Source: Liquidambar formosana (taxonomy: Eukaryota; Streptophyta; Magnoliopsida; Saxifragales; Altingiaceae). Taken from it: a stretch of DNA of 64,000 bases. The position numbers were made by a program, and so were the translations under genes. The stretch lies in NCBI GenBank assembly GCA_039720395.1, contig CM077828.1, forward strand, positions 30,252,069 to 30,316,068, in the 5' to 3' direction. Under the pieces are notes generated by a model, which saw only the letters and a list, made by a program, of their open reading frames with translations, had not been told where the DNA came from and did no database searches. Positions within the stretch are counted from its first letter, which is position 1. Each line of letters begins with the position of its first letter. This document shows, piece by piece, positions 13,603 through 25,842 of the stretch.

Positions 13603-13858
13603 GTGAATCCACCTAACTTTAATAGGCTCTAGTACCTATCCTTGTTGATCCCCCCCTTTTTACTAGGCTGAGGGAAGGACTTTCTAGTCGGCATTGTATT
13701 TGCTAGTATGAGTCTTTTCATGGGTGGTGTGTGAATCCAACTAACTTCAATAGGCTTTAGTACCCATCCTTGTTGATCCCCCCTTCTTACTAGTCTGAGG
13801 TAAGGACTTTCTAGTCGGCATTGTATTTGCTAGTTTGAGTCTTTTCATGGGTGGTGTA
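13603..13858. repeat. Two-copy 128-bp tandem duplication
   Basis: 13603-13730 and 13731-13858 are near-identical, both starting GTGAATCCAACTAACTT-like and ending TCTTTTCATGGGTGGTGT. Only scattered substitutions separate them, so the duplication is fairly young. A diverged relative of its end is seen near 30240-30300. Confidence 0.85.
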
Positions 13859-14430
13859 GTGTTTCTCATGTGCAATATTGATCATGTAGTAATCATATTT
13901 TGGGTAATGCTAGGTAATCTTATATTTTTGTTCCACATTTTGTCCTATCAATGTATTTAAGAAGATAAAATTATGAGACCCACTGATATGATTACAATCT
14001 TTAGCTTCCCAAATCCATTGGTATAACAAAATGTAAGGCAAAATAACACTATCCTATCAATAGGATTGATAGAATTGTTTTCTTTGCTGATAAAAGAACA
14101 GAAAAATAATAATAATAATAATAATAATAATAAGGATTTTGTATATTCTTTAGATGGGAATCAAAATTCCTGTTTATAGTTGTGTACGTAAGTAAAAAGT
14201 TAGCATATTAAAGAATTGGGACTTATCATCAGACGAGGCCCACTTCAATTCATACTTTATGGGCAAAAAAATGTAGTTTTGCTTGCTCATTATAGACCGT
14301 TTGATTTTAATCAAATTTTTTAGACAATTACAAAAAGATTTGAGCATGTTTGGAATGAAAAAAAAAAAAAAAAAAACGGTAACTAAATCATCATATTGTT
14401 ATATTTATTCACTTAACCCGATTCTTTTTA

Positions 14431-14497
<67 letters not shown>
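14431..14497. repeat. Compound (AT)n(GT)n microsatellite
   Basis: About 12 AT units run into about 21 GT units. Reading frames across this tract are artefacts of the repeat. Confidence 0.95.
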
Positions 14498-14498
<1 letters not shown>

Positions 14499-16074
14499 TT
14501 TGTGTATTATGCAAAATTGAGGAAATTAAGTGGAGCATAAGTGGGCTGGCGGAAAGGAAGATGGAAAGGAATAGGGAGAATAGTAATCATCCCATTTTTG
14601 CTTATAAGGTGGAATCATTTCTATATCTTTTTGGGGTAGTGTTAATGAGACTCGTGACTTTCTCCAATAATATTCTTTATTCAGAGTGAGAAACCCCTTT
14701 CACGAAAACTGCCAAAACTTAGGAATATATAGCATCTTTGAATTTCGGATCTAGTAGTCCTTTTGGCCATGTCCTCTGATAAGTCTTCGTCACCCCATTG
14801 CTTTGGCAAATTTAGCCATAATTTAAAATTTCTTAATTGAAAAATAATAATAAATGAGATTTCTAATTAACTCATCCTCCTGTATACGTGCAATATCCTC
14901 ATGGCACACGTATGGACAACTATTAAGATAAATTCCTGTGAGTGGCTCAAAAAGCATACGATTCAAACTTATGATACCGGTTTTATGAGATATGATCCTA
15001 ACCATTCTATTTACCCTTAGCCCTAATTTAACTAAAAGCAAGCTAAACAAGCCATTTATGCTAGGTTTAAATTGGGAATTGAAGATTATTGTTTGGGTTG
15101 ATTTGGTAGTCATTTGGGTGAAGATAGCCATTGATTATTAGATTTATTTTATTTCTAAGCAAAAGATAAGGTTATGGATAGAATATTTAAGGTATAAGGA
15201 TGAAGGGTGATGTTACACTATATTTGAACTTATGATTGCAACATATCGTGGCCCTTTCAGCTTGGCTTTTTCAAAGGATAAACTCTTGTAGACTAGTAGA
15301 GTGTAGGAGAAACAATGAGCGTACATGTGGTAACATCAGCCAGAGACAGTTGTATAACTTTGACAATTAACAAGCCATCAATTTTGGAATATTTTTCAAA
15401 ATTTCAAAATATTGAAATTAAAAATGAAGAGAAGGAAAGAAATAACTTGTGAGGGTAACCAAAATAAAAAACTATGACTCAAGAATTAGAGATCTTGAGT
15501 TAGAATCTTTACCCCTTTCACCATCGGATGCCTAGGCTCATGGGTGTGTAGAACACTTCAATCATTCATTTATAGAGAATCAAGGGATAATGTGATAATG
15601 AATTTGGATTCAAATATATATGATATTATTGCATTGATCCCACTAAATTTTTAGTTGAAATTCTAATGATAAGGGTATTAGACAATTTCACATCATTTAA
15701 AAAAAAGAAAAAAGAAAAAAAAAAGACCCCATTGGTATGAATGTGAGAGACCAAGACCAATGTTTTTTTTTGTCGATCTCATGTCCACATGAAATAGACA
15801 AATAATTGAAAGAAATTGTTGGGTATTTCGAATTTGGAAATCTCAAACAGGTCCCATATTTTGTGTTTGTTTGGAAATCCTAAATTCGGGATAAGCATAA
15901 TGCCGTAAATAGAGTAGGACATATGTTTGTCTCTCGTGAGAAGAAAGGGTCACAACTCACGAAGTGATGCTACCGCTCCTCACTACTCAATTACCCATAG
16001 ATTAAAGTACTAAACTGGTTTTCTCAACTGCAAATGTGAACGTAAAGCACAACTACCTCTCCGAGACCCACGGC
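14498..16074. other. Gene-free DNA
   Basis: No gene, transposon end or repeat with support was found. Confidence 0.5.
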
Positions 16075-17452
16075 TTCTAATCTAAACCCAAATACAAATT
16101 AAAGCTGCACTGCACCTCTTTAGACCATCGTGGTCCAAACCCAACTGATTTTTTTTTTTTTTTTTTTTCTGGCCCATTGTCCAGGAATTTATCCATTGTC
16201 GGACCATCGAGGTTGAACCACGTGGCCCATCCAGCTGTTTTATCACGTGCAACGCGTACCAATTTGGAACAAAGGGAGTTGGATTTAAGGCCTGGGGGGG
16301 AAATAAATACATGAAATTCATGAGAAAGTTGGTCATGGCAATTACGGACCCACTGAAAAAAGATTGGTGCATACTCTGGTGACTTCATTGAATAAAAATG
16401 TGGGTTCCATTTTGTACCCCTTTTGGCCTGTCTAAGCTGGTAATCTGGCTTGTGCAGTTTGTGATGGTGACTGTGATTGAAACTTGGCATTATGCAAAGA
16501 TTATGCCAGATACCCCCACTCTTTGCTAAAAGGAAGTTTCTGTATATATAACCTTTTTCATATAAAAAGCTTTTATATTTTCATAACACTTGAAAATTTT
16601 AAAATAAATGAAGATACAAGGCAAGTTTTAGGGTATCAATGGATGCCCTCTAGAGTCCGACCCAACTGAGTCTTGGCATAGATGATGAGAGCCTATTTTG
16701 AACCCCAAAGCATAATATTAAAGACCTTTATTGACTCCTGGCAGAGATGTTTCCGCGCCTTAAGGTTCAGATTCTGAGCTTCATTGGCTAATCAAAATTT
16801 TACTCCCCTTTTAACTACCTTCTTTTGAACTAATGGAGGGTATTACAAATGTCAAAGAATCACAAATCTGCATAATAGCGTACACGTCACATAGTGATCT
16901 ACATCATCCATAATAATTATACCCTGACACATGAAATCCATGTGACAACTTGGATATTTCACAACGTGCATAACGTTTTGTAAGAGAACTAAACATTCAA
17001 TTTCATTCATCAAATATTGGCCGTAAGTTTCATAGAAAAACTTAAACGTGTTGGTATATTCAATCATGCTGATGTGTAGTCTTATGACATGCATTTTTCC
17101 GTCCCCCATCTTACCTATAGAAAAAAAGAAAGAAATAATGTATTGGAAGAAAATCATAATACATATATATAATACATAGTATTTTCACATATCATGGGAT
17201 CCCGGCCAAATGGCAGTTCATATATGTTGCATAATTTGGTATCCATTATTTACTATCAAATCTCAAATATTGTAAAACACACCCAGCCAGCCTCCTATGG
17301 CTCTGCTTGCTAGATGGTCTCAGTCTGTCTTAAGCTCAAGAGATTGGATTGAAGCTGGATGGGCAAACTTTTCCGCTTCATTTTTGTTGCTATTCACGTC
17401 CGTCTCTAGAGTCCTAAGCCTTGTGATTCAAATTTTGTTGCTTAGGTGTACC
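16075..17452. repeat. Segmental duplication, copy 1
   Basis: 16308-17452 matches 31606-32957 in the same orientation, sharing for example AAAAAAGATTGGTGCATACT and TGAATAAAAATGTGGG. The first part (about 16075-16300, including GGACCATCGAGGTTGAACCA) matches 30625-30830 in inverted orientation. Its right end runs into the last codons of a steroleosin gene, so the copied block came from the 3' flank of copy A or a relative. Confidence 0.85.
17320..17436 (-). pseudogene. Steroleosin (HSD1-like) last-exon fragment
   Basis: Reading the minus strand from ~17436 to the stop at 17320-17322 gives an end that matches copy A (AEKFAHPASIQSLKLKTD then stop). Only about 35 codons survive; the rest of the exon and all upstream exons are absent because the duplicated block ends here. 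It is the terminal piece of the 16.1-17.45 kb segmental duplication. Confidence 0.85.
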
Positions 17453-18562
17453 CAGAAGTGAGCAACTCGGATTTAAATGGAACAACTAGGCAATCAAAGT
17501 TCCAATAGGCATATCTTTCATCATCCCACTTACAATAACCAGTGTACTAGACTTTTTCAGATTCCATTGTTGGGTGCTCGGTTGGTTGCACAAATTATAT
17601 TGTCAAGCCGCAGATGGTATTTCAACACCAAGGTATAATCATACCTCTAAATGTACGGTGAAATGGTTGCTTTCTTAAATTTACTCCCCTAATATGCAGA
17701 TGCAATATCCAACTCCAAGTAATTGATCCCACAACCACTATATCCGCCCAAGTAACATCTTCCAAGTAGTTTATCCATCCACTACTGATGAGGACCAAGA
17801 CTGGAAACTTGGAAGATTTACCAATTCTGGATGAAGATAGCTTCAATTACTCCGGAAACTTCTGTCCATCACAATGGAGAAAGTGTATTTGATTTGCTAA
17901 AATGTATAATTATGTAATAATTTTGTTCAATTATGTAATAATTTTGATTAGTTTGAATCAACTAGCTACCTTCTAAATTGAAACTCTTTACTTTCTTAGT
18001 GCTGCCCCGTGCTGACTCCCCTAGTCCACTAAAAACAAAATCAACATAAAACAAACACATTTATAAAAACAAAATCAACATATCAATATTTGTAAGAAGC
18101 GGATTTTTTTTGACATTATCATAAAGGATTAGACTTAATCCTTGAGAAAACGACTTGATTCTAGTGATTCCAACTATTCTAAGTTGCGGCAACGTTTTTT
18201 TTTCCGTAACCTTACCTTACCAAAGATCATACCGGAAGTCTTGTAGTAAAGCCAATCCACAAACTAAAAGTGAGAATACAGAGGGGTGGGACAGTTTTCC
18301 TTAGCTCTAAAATACATGAACCCAAAGAACTAAAACAGCAAAAATAATGTGTAATGAGGCCATACGCTGTATTATTGCATGTTGCGCTTTCTTGTGATTG
18401 ATTACTACAAAGAATTTATCAACTAAACCATTAAAAAAAATAGTGAGACGGAGAGAATACAATCAAAGTATATAACATGTAAAGACTCTAAAGAGAAGTC
18501 TCAGAATCTCAAGCAACTAGGCTGAGGATAGGTGTACATATTATCAGCATCAAAACACAATG
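17453..18562. other. Gene-free DNA
   Basis: No gene recognised. There is a 16-bp local direct repeat TTATGTAATAATTTTG near 17908-17945; otherwise nothing. Confidence 0.5.
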
Positions 18563-19353
18563 TAACATGCAAAACACATGTAAAAGTAAATGTGTCCACA
18601 GTGATAAGAGATCATAGCTAAGATGTTCAATTTTCAACTACGTGTAGGTCGATGGGTAAGAAGCAGTAGGTAAAGATTAGACACAATAAGGAAATGTGGA
18701 GGAGATCAAAACATCAGTAATTAAGCTCCAGTGGTAATATCGTTCCTAGTTCATTGGCTTGCTCTCTAGCCATTTGCAGCTTTTTTGCTCCTAAACGCCT
18801 AAAGTAAACAATGATCTTCTCTAGCGAGATAGCATTCTCAATGAAGTAGACGGCAACCTCCATCTCAGCAGCAACCCCAGCAAAGCCCACTAACTCGACC
18901 ACCTTGAGGCAATTATGCAGACATTTTCTACTGGCCTTGGGTAACGTTGTTGAAGCAAATATAACATGCAAAACACATGTAAAAGCAAATGTGTCCACAG
19001 TAATAAGAGATTATAGCTAAGACGTTCAATTTTCAACTATGTGTAGGTTGATGGGTAAGAAGCAGTAGGTAAAGATTAGACATAATAAGAAAATGTGTAG
19101 GAGATCATAACATCAGTAATTGAGACCCCGGTGGTAGTATCGTTCCTAGTTCATTGGCTTGCTCTCTAGCCATTTGCAGCTTTTTTGCTCCTAAATGCCT
19201 GAAGTAAACACTGGTCTTCTCCAGTAAGACAGCACTATCAATGAAGTAGATGGCAACCTCCATCTCAGTAGCAACCCCAGCAAAGCCCACTAACTCGACC
19301 ACCTTGAGGCAGTTATGCAGACATTTTCTACTGGCCTTGGGTAACGTTGTTGA
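18563..19353 (-). repeat. 399-bp tandem duplication of the F-box gene 3' exon
   Basis: 18563-18961 and 18962-19353 are direct copies. Each holds one version of the same C-terminal exon on the minus strand, reading LVGFAGVAAEMEVAVYFIEN in one and LVGFAGVATEMEVAIYFIDS in the other, followed by AREQANELGTILP in both. The copies differ mainly by substitutions, and both exon frames remain open. Confidence 0.85.
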
Positions 19354-20232
19354 TATTAAAACAGAAGACTAGTACTCCTGCCACAAGAAAAATGTTATGT
19401 CATATCATGCATAGTAGGTACAAATGAGGCTAGGAACGTAAAATCTTGTCCTATCTATCAAAATTAGAAATTTAGAAGCTAATACAAAAATTGAATTGCT
19501 CAGGTAAAGGGTGTGACTGCCACAAGAAATCTAAATGAATCGGTGTGTTTTACATATAGGACTCAAAATATCCTAGTGCAGATTGTTTCTTCTATCTGTT
19601 GTAGTGATTATGATTACATCCTCATGCTTTGAAACCAACTTATGTGTTCATACGTGTCCAATTCAAAGACATTCAAACGCCTTCTATGTCTTATAAAACT
19701 GACCGACACAAGCAATCAACAGTTGAATGTCACCATCTCGACAAAACATCATAATATAGTGGAGATTTAATCCAGCTCCCATTTTTAGCTCTAAGCCACA
19801 AATGACACAAATATAGAGACAATAATGATAAACCTTCTTGATCAGCCATAGACCCCATCCAAGTAACAACTTGATATCTTTTGAAACAACTTGGAAGGCA
19901 AAACTACATCATCAACCATAAACTTCCAACCTCCATGGGATTTGTCTAGCTTTAAACTTTTCCTATTATCATTTTCATCAACCATATCCCTCATGAAATC
20001 TCTCATATCCTCCATTATCTTCTTTACGTCAAATGGTGATTCACATCATACAAGCTAGCTACTAGTTCATCCTATGAAGAGATGAGCTTAAGCAAGTTAT
20101 GCTAAAGACTGAGAGATTAAAAAGGGCAGCAAACTAAGAATATTTACCTTTAGTTTAAAACTCCGTAAAAAGGGAAATGCCTTTACCAAGGACATGTAAA
20201 GAAGGAGACTTTTGTCAGTAGAGACTCCTAAC

Positions 20233-20897
20233 CAATGTTTCAAAACCCAGACCGTTCATTGAACCAGAAAAGTCACTAGGTTAAGGGTCACCGGTTCAAT
20301 CGAATTGAACCGTAATGTCACTATGACGTAATAAATAAAAAAAATGATATATAATTATAAAAAAAATCTAAAATTTTCCAAACAAAACAAATAGGGAAGA
20401 AGAAAGAACATGAAAGAGATATTGAAAAACATGAAACAAAGAAAAAAAATTGAATGCTCAAATTGTGAAGAAGGAAGAGAGAAGGAGAAGTTAGAACACA
20501 GGGAAAAAAAAAAAAACGACGTGAGAGAGATATGTGACCCATCAATGTGGGGAGGAGAGTATAGGATTGAGAGAAAAATGGCCAAAATACTAACAAGAGC
20601 TTCCTAAATTGAGGATTTGGGGCTTTAGCTTTTTATGGTTTTACAATTTAACATTTTTTAGTCATTTTATTTTTTATATAACCAAGACATTTTTATGAAG
20701 AAAAACCAGTCCGATTTTGTTAAGCCTGTGAACGGTTTAAATGGGTTAACGGTTCAATCGATGGGTTGACTGGTTTTTTAAAAATAACACGATTTTTTCT
20801 TCAAAACGGTTTAATAGGTATAACCGGATCGGAACCTAAGTCAATTGATGGTTCAACTGGTTGAATCGGCTGGTCCGGTCCGGATTTTAAAACACTG
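20233..20897. mobile_element. Non-autonomous TIR element, probably hAT
   Basis: Ends are inverted: the left reads CAATGTTTCAAAACCCAGAC and the right, reversed, CAGTGTTTTAAAATCCGGAC. Flanks CTCCTAAC (20225-20232) and CTTCTAGC (20898-20905) match at 6 of 8 positions, like a decayed 8-bp duplication. The interior holds many GGTTCAA/CCGGT words. No transposase. It lies between middle and 3' parts of the F-box pseudogene. Confidence 0.6.
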
Positions 20898-21361
20898 CTT
20901 CTAGCACCAGATTCTTCCGATTTCCTAACACATGGATTTTTTGGGGAACACTGCTACCAAATCCTGTAAAATACAACCAAGAGTTATAAAGACAACCCAC
21001 CTCAATTAATTAATTTTTATAAAACAAAAACACAAAGCAAACTTACACAAAAGCTAAAGTTTAATCTAAGTGTCTCTAGCTAGCTGAGAGAGATACCTGA
21101 GAATGTTTCAAATTTATAAATCAGAGAATCCACTAAACAACATCTCTGCAAGACAAAGGAACTTCCTCAAACATCATCGTTATGTTTCCTCCATTGAGTG
21201 ATAGACCAGAAACCTTTAAACAATTCGTATTACTGTTGAGATATTTTGTGGAAATGGGTTTACACAAGGATTGGATGTGAAGAGATGCTACGACAGAACT
21301 CACACATACACAAAAAGATAGAAAGAAGACAAGTTTGGAAAGAAGCACTCAAGGCTTGAAT

Positions 21362-21520
21362 TCCTTGCATACAATAAACATACACGGTTCACCTATTTAT
21401 ACTAAAGCTTTGTAGTATGAACCTTCTAGTAGCATGATACCTTGCATACAACACACATACACGGTTCACCTATTTATACCAGAGCTTTATAATGTGAACC
21501 TTGTAGAATCATATCACGCT
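21362..21520. repeat. Two-copy ~81-bp tandem repeat
   Basis: CCTTGCATACAA followed by ACATACACGGTTCACCTATT occurs twice in direct orientation, with matching downstream sequence in both copies. Confidence 0.75.
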
Positions 21521-21978
21521 ACATTTCAAACTTGGACTTCTAAGAGCTTCTAGACGTCTTTAGCTGATCATAAAGTGATAAGTAGCAAACTTAGACTTTT
21601 CTACATAATCCAAAAAGTAACAACTATAGACTCCTCTAGGACTTTCAAGAAACATGCATAAAATCTCAACAATTATATACAATGCGAATATATGACTGTT
21701 AATCATTTAAGACACGGACGGTTGAGGAATAACCACTCAAAAACTTCAAGGGAACTTTGATGTACTTTAGTCAAAGATTGGTTAGGCATCTGAAGTTGGA
21801 AACACCAAGAGATTTAGTAGGAAACATATAACAATCGCTCATTGAACCACGGGGACACCAAAAATTCAACTCAAGCATTTGGACCCTCTTCGCTACAGCA
21901 AAGCTAATCCAACTATCAATATCATTCGCAGTTATTATTCAAATCACCGTGTATTCTAAATTCCTCAATGGTTGGAGC

Positions 21979-23395
21979 CAGGGCCGGCTTTGAGCCTAGG
22001 TAACCAAGGCGGTCGCCTAGGGCCCCATATTTTGAGCCAAAAATAAGGGCCCCATTCTTAGACCAACCCTTGTAGTTGGTCTAAAAAAAATATATCTTTT
22101 TCAAAGAGGGCGGCTGTTGCAACCTCTTAATTTTATTTGTACACATCATTAATTTTAATTTCTTAAGTTTTTAAAAATATATATAAAAAGATTTTATGAA
22201 AATTGGTCGCGTAATCTACTAAGAGACATCATTTTGAACAACTTTGAAGAAATTTTTTTTCCAAAATCTATTGTTTAAGTAGATTTTTTGAACATTTATT
22301 GTTTCTATTTCATTTTTGGTAAAAAAGTCCACTTAAATGAAAGATTTTAAGAAAACTTTTTCTACAAAGTTGGTCAAAATGATGTTTCCTAGTGGACGAT
22401 GCGACCATTTTTCATAAAACCTTCTATATTTTTCTTAAATCTTAATAAATTAAAGTTAGTGGGGTGTGCAAATAAAGTTAAAGGATTGCAATAACCGCTC
22501 TCTTTTTCAAAATACCCTAACTATTGGGGGCCTCAAACAAAATTCAAAGGCTTCATCCTAAGTTCTACAGTCTATAACCCATAGTCCAATTCAGTCAAGT
22601 ACTCAACTCAAGCCCAAAACAAAAACAAAAACAAACAAACAAACAAAAGAAAATGCAAGAAGAGTAATGTTTAAATGATATTTTGTTGTAATTGATTAAT
22701 TTCTTTTTAGTATTATAGCTTTATATTTTATTTGGTATTTTTTTTCCTTTTCTTTCATTTTTGTTGTAAAAGTGAATTTTGCTAAATTATGAAGCCATAA
22801 GTATGCATTATATCTTTTCAAGTTTTTGTAATGATCTCTTATCATCTAATCTATAAAAGTAAATTTTAGAAATTTTATATGCAAACAAACTTTATGTTGG
22901 TAGTTGGTACTAGGAAAAAAAAAAAAACGGGTAAATTGCAGATAATGCCCCTGAAGTCTTTGCGGGGGGGGGGGGGGTGTCAGCAAATAACCCCTCTTAT
23001 GTTTTAATTTTGTCAATGTGCCTCCTTTATGTTTTAATTTTTGCCAATGTGTCCTGCCGTTGATGAAATTTGATGAAAATTAGTAACGTGATTATGTATG
23101 TGATATCATTAACGAACCCATGTTGCCCAAAATCACTGGAATCCCTCAGCTACGTCATGGCCAATTGGGTGGCCATCGACGATTGGTTTTGTCTTCCAAC
23201 TGAATTAGGGGGCACATTGACAAAATTAAAACATAAGGGTGGTTTTCTGTTAACCCTCCCATACTTTAGGGGGGTTTTCTACAATTTACCCAAAAAAAAA
23301 TTGGGTACTTAGAACTTTTTTTTGTTTTTGGAATATGTATAGAAGGTCTCCTTTTAGGAATTCGCCTAGACCTCCAAAAACTCAGAACTGCCCTA
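21979..23395. mobile_element. hAT-family element in the F-box gene
   Basis: 1417 bp, flanked by an exact 8-bp direct repeat GTTGGAGC (21971-21978 and 23396-23403). Ends are inverted: the left reads CAGGGCCGGCTTTGAG and the right, reversed, TAGGGCAGTTCTGAG. The 8-bp duplication and CAGGG-type ends are diagnostic of hAT. The interior contains words shared with the element at 50016-51441 (ACTCAACTCAAGCC; TATTATAGCTTTA), so the two are relatives. It also contains a fold-back part around 22200-22400 and a nested M1 MITE. No intact transposase. Confidence 0.85.
22928..23291. mobile_element. Mutator-type MITE, family M1, copy 2
   Basis: 364 bp, ends GGGTAAATTGCAG and (reversed) GGGTAAATTGTAG. It is the same family as 1057-1413, sharing AACGAACCCATGTTGCCCAA and GATTGGTTTTGTCTTCCAA. 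It sits in poly-A on both sides, so the target duplication is masked. It is nested in the hAT element, hence younger than it. A 15-G run lies at 22963-22977. Confidence 0.8.
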
Positions 23396-24169
23396 GTTGG
23401 AGCACGATGCAATCTCAAAGACTTTATCCACCAAACGTACAAAGCTAGACCTTTGATATTCAACGACATCTTCTTCTTCATCCATTTGACTATTGCTCTT
23501 AAACACTATCTCCAAAGAATCAAACTTCAAAACAATTATAGATGTCCACAGATATTGCCATCTATGCGAAAGGACACTCGTTTTCACCGCTTCTTTAACT
23601 GTCAACAGAGAGAGAATGGCAACAAGAATATTATTCGGCAATTTATTAATCTGATCCACACTCTTTCTTTATGTTCTCCATGTAAGTTCTAACACCCTTA
23701 GAAGCTTCAGCATAGCATCCTCCATTGTTTCCATCTCCTTATCTGCAAATGTAATTACAGCCAGTAAAAATTTCATGGTTACACCTGAAGTAATCACTCC
23801 AATTATGAGGAAAAAATCGATTAAGGTATCAGAAATTCATGTGACAAAACCAGCCGTGTCAGTTATTTACAATCTAATGACTTAAATCTATCATTTACTG
23901 GTGGTTAAACATAAATGAAGAGTCAAAGATCTAGATAATGATGATAATCAGAAGCTAACTTCTGTTGTAGTTGATCTCATGAGATTCTTGCATTACAATA
24001 ATATATGGACACCATGCAGCTGAAGATGCAGCAACTAAGATCATTAGTCCGAGTTAAAGAGCTGGTTAGTTTTATAGTGTGCAAGAAAACGATGCGAATG
24101 AGATTTATGAGATATCCAAATGGTTTTTAAATCAACAAATATCATGCAACCAATCACTTAGTACCCAAA

Positions 24170-24716
24170 CAGGGCCGGTTCTGAGGGCAGGCAAGCAAGG
24201 CGGCCGTCTAGGGCCCCACATTTTGGCTAAAAAATAAGAGCCCCATTTTGGGACCTAACCCTTCTAGTAGACTGATTTTTTTATTTTTTATTTTTTCCAA
24301 ATAGAACGGTTATTGCAACCCCTTAATTTTATTTGCACACCCCACTAATTTTTATTTATCAATGTTTTACCAAAAATATAGAAGGTTTTTATGAAAATTT
24401 GTTACGTAATCCACTGAAAAACATTATTGTGAACAACTTTGTAGAATAAAGTTTTTCAAAAAAAATTCTATTTTAAGTGGATTTTTTTCGATAATTGACC
24501 ATCTAAGTTTAATTTTTGGTCAAAAAGTCCACTTAAACGAAAGATTTTAGAAAAACTTTATTATGCAAAGTTATTCAAAATGATGTTTTCTAGTGGATTA
24601 TATGGTTAATTTTCTTAAAAACCTTTTATATTTTTCTAAAATCTGAAGAAATTAAAATCAGTGGGATGTACAAACAAAGCTCGCCTAGGGTCCCAAAAAA
24701 CTCAGAACTCGCCTTG
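24170..24716. mobile_element. hAT-type MITE
   Basis: 547 bp with an exact 8-bp target duplication TACCCAAA (24162-24169 and 24717-24724). Ends are CAGGGCCGGTTCTGAG and, reversed, CAAGGCGAGTTCTGAG. The middle is self-complementary: AAGTGGATTTTTT and AAAAAGTCCACTT lie about 50 bp apart. It is related to the elements at 21979 and 50016 but is a shorter deletion form with no coding capacity. Confidence 0.9.
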
Positions 24717-24848
24717 TACCCAAATATCCAAATTTCTCTGAAATTTTAATATAAAAAAAAATAAATAATAGCCAACATCTTCTCTCAGATTGCCTGCCTT
24801 TATTTGGAGTGCTGTCAATCGCACTATTTCATCATATCAATGTTTTCA

Positions 24849-25833
24849 GGGTAAATTACAATAAGACCTCCTCTAAAATCTGATTATTATAGATACACCC
24901 TCTCATGTTTTTAAAATTACACTAACACCCCTTACTTTACAAAATAAACTACAAGAGAGACCCTTCGTTCTAACTTCCGTCCATTAATCCATTAAATCAT
25001 ATTCAAATTTTTTCAAAATACCCTAACTACCCTTAGTGGATGATAACTTCCATGTTAAATGCGTAGAACTCACCAGTCTAATAGTTCATCCAATACTTTT
25101 GAATTTTTTAATTATTATTGATAAACAACTAAAAGATAATATATACATATATGAGAAAAATGCTAAAAACAATTTAAATTTTCTGTCCAACTGATGTGGC
25201 AGCTGTCAAATTTGCTGTTTATAAACAATTATTTATTTAATTAAATTTTTAATTGATTTGCAAAATAAAAAATAAAAAAATTGATTTGCTAAGTTGCCAC
25301 CTCATTTGAGTAAGTAGATCTGAGTAAAAAAAAAAAAAAGGGCTATGTAGTGTTACTCATATGTAGAAATAAATAAAAAGAATTATTACAATGGAGATGC
25401 ACGTATAGAGGTGGCAAATGAGGTGGCTACTTGGCAAATCAATTTTTTTTTTTAATTTTTACTCATTAATTAAATAGATAATCGTTTCTAATGAGCAAAT
25501 CTAATGGTTACCACATCAGTTGGACAAAAATTTAAGCTCATTGGCATTTTTCTTTTACATATATATAATTATATAATCTTTTAGTTGTTTATCAATAATT
25601 AAATAAATCAATCAAACTGTACTGGATGAATGTGTTGGATTGATGAGTATATGCATTTAACATGGAAGTTGTCATCCAATAAGGGTAATTAGGGTATTTT
25701 GAAAAAAATTGAAAGTGATTTAACGGATTATGGACAGAAGTTAGAGGGAGGGGGTCTTAATGTAATTTCAGAAACATGAGGGGGTCTATTTGTAATTGTC
25801 AGATTTTAGAGGGGGTCTTAATGTAATTTACCC
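24849..25833. mobile_element. 985-bp fold-back (Mutator-type) element
   Basis: Flanked by an exact 9-bp duplication ATGTTTTCA (24840-24848 and 25834-25842). The left end GGGTAAATTACAATAAGACC matches the right end reversed, GGGTAAATTACATTAAGACC. Complementarity continues inward: AACTTCCATGTTAAATGC and GTCCAACTGATGTGG on the left have counterparts in the right arm, leaving almost no loop near 25340. The whole element is essentially two ~490-bp arms. The 9-bp duplication points to the Mutator group. Confidence 0.9.
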
Positions 25834-25842
25834 ATGTTTTCA

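Larger units (their letters stand above)
18721..23740 (-). pseudogene. F-box/LRR (FBD-like) gene, disrupted
   Basis: Plant F-box proteins of this type pair an N-terminal F-box, which binds SKP1 in SCF ubiquitin ligases, with LRR/FBD-like repeats. On the minus strand an F-box (QINKLPNNILVAILSLLTV, then KTSVLSHRWQYLW) lies at about 23656-23520. The frame reaches RAPT at 23403 and is cut by a hAT element (21979-23395). It resumes at 21978 with IEEFRIHGDLNN and, after a frameshift, DIDSWISFAVAKRVQMLELN and then EVFEWFLLNRPCL. A possible middle part sits at 21350-21133. The C-terminal exon (CLKVVELVGFAGVAAEMEVA ... AREQANELGTILP) is present twice at 19302-18721. There is also an extra base just after the likely ATG (~23680). 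Clearly not functional. Confidence 0.8.

Noticed and set aside
14283..14540. Open frame crossing the (AT)n(GT)n tract
   Set aside because: Most of the translation is dinucleotide repeat (IYIYIY, CVCVCV); no family character.
23070..23312. Open frame in the 23-kb region
   Set aside because: It lies inside the M1 MITE; a related frame appears on the other strand of the 1-kb copy. It is non-coding repeat sequence.
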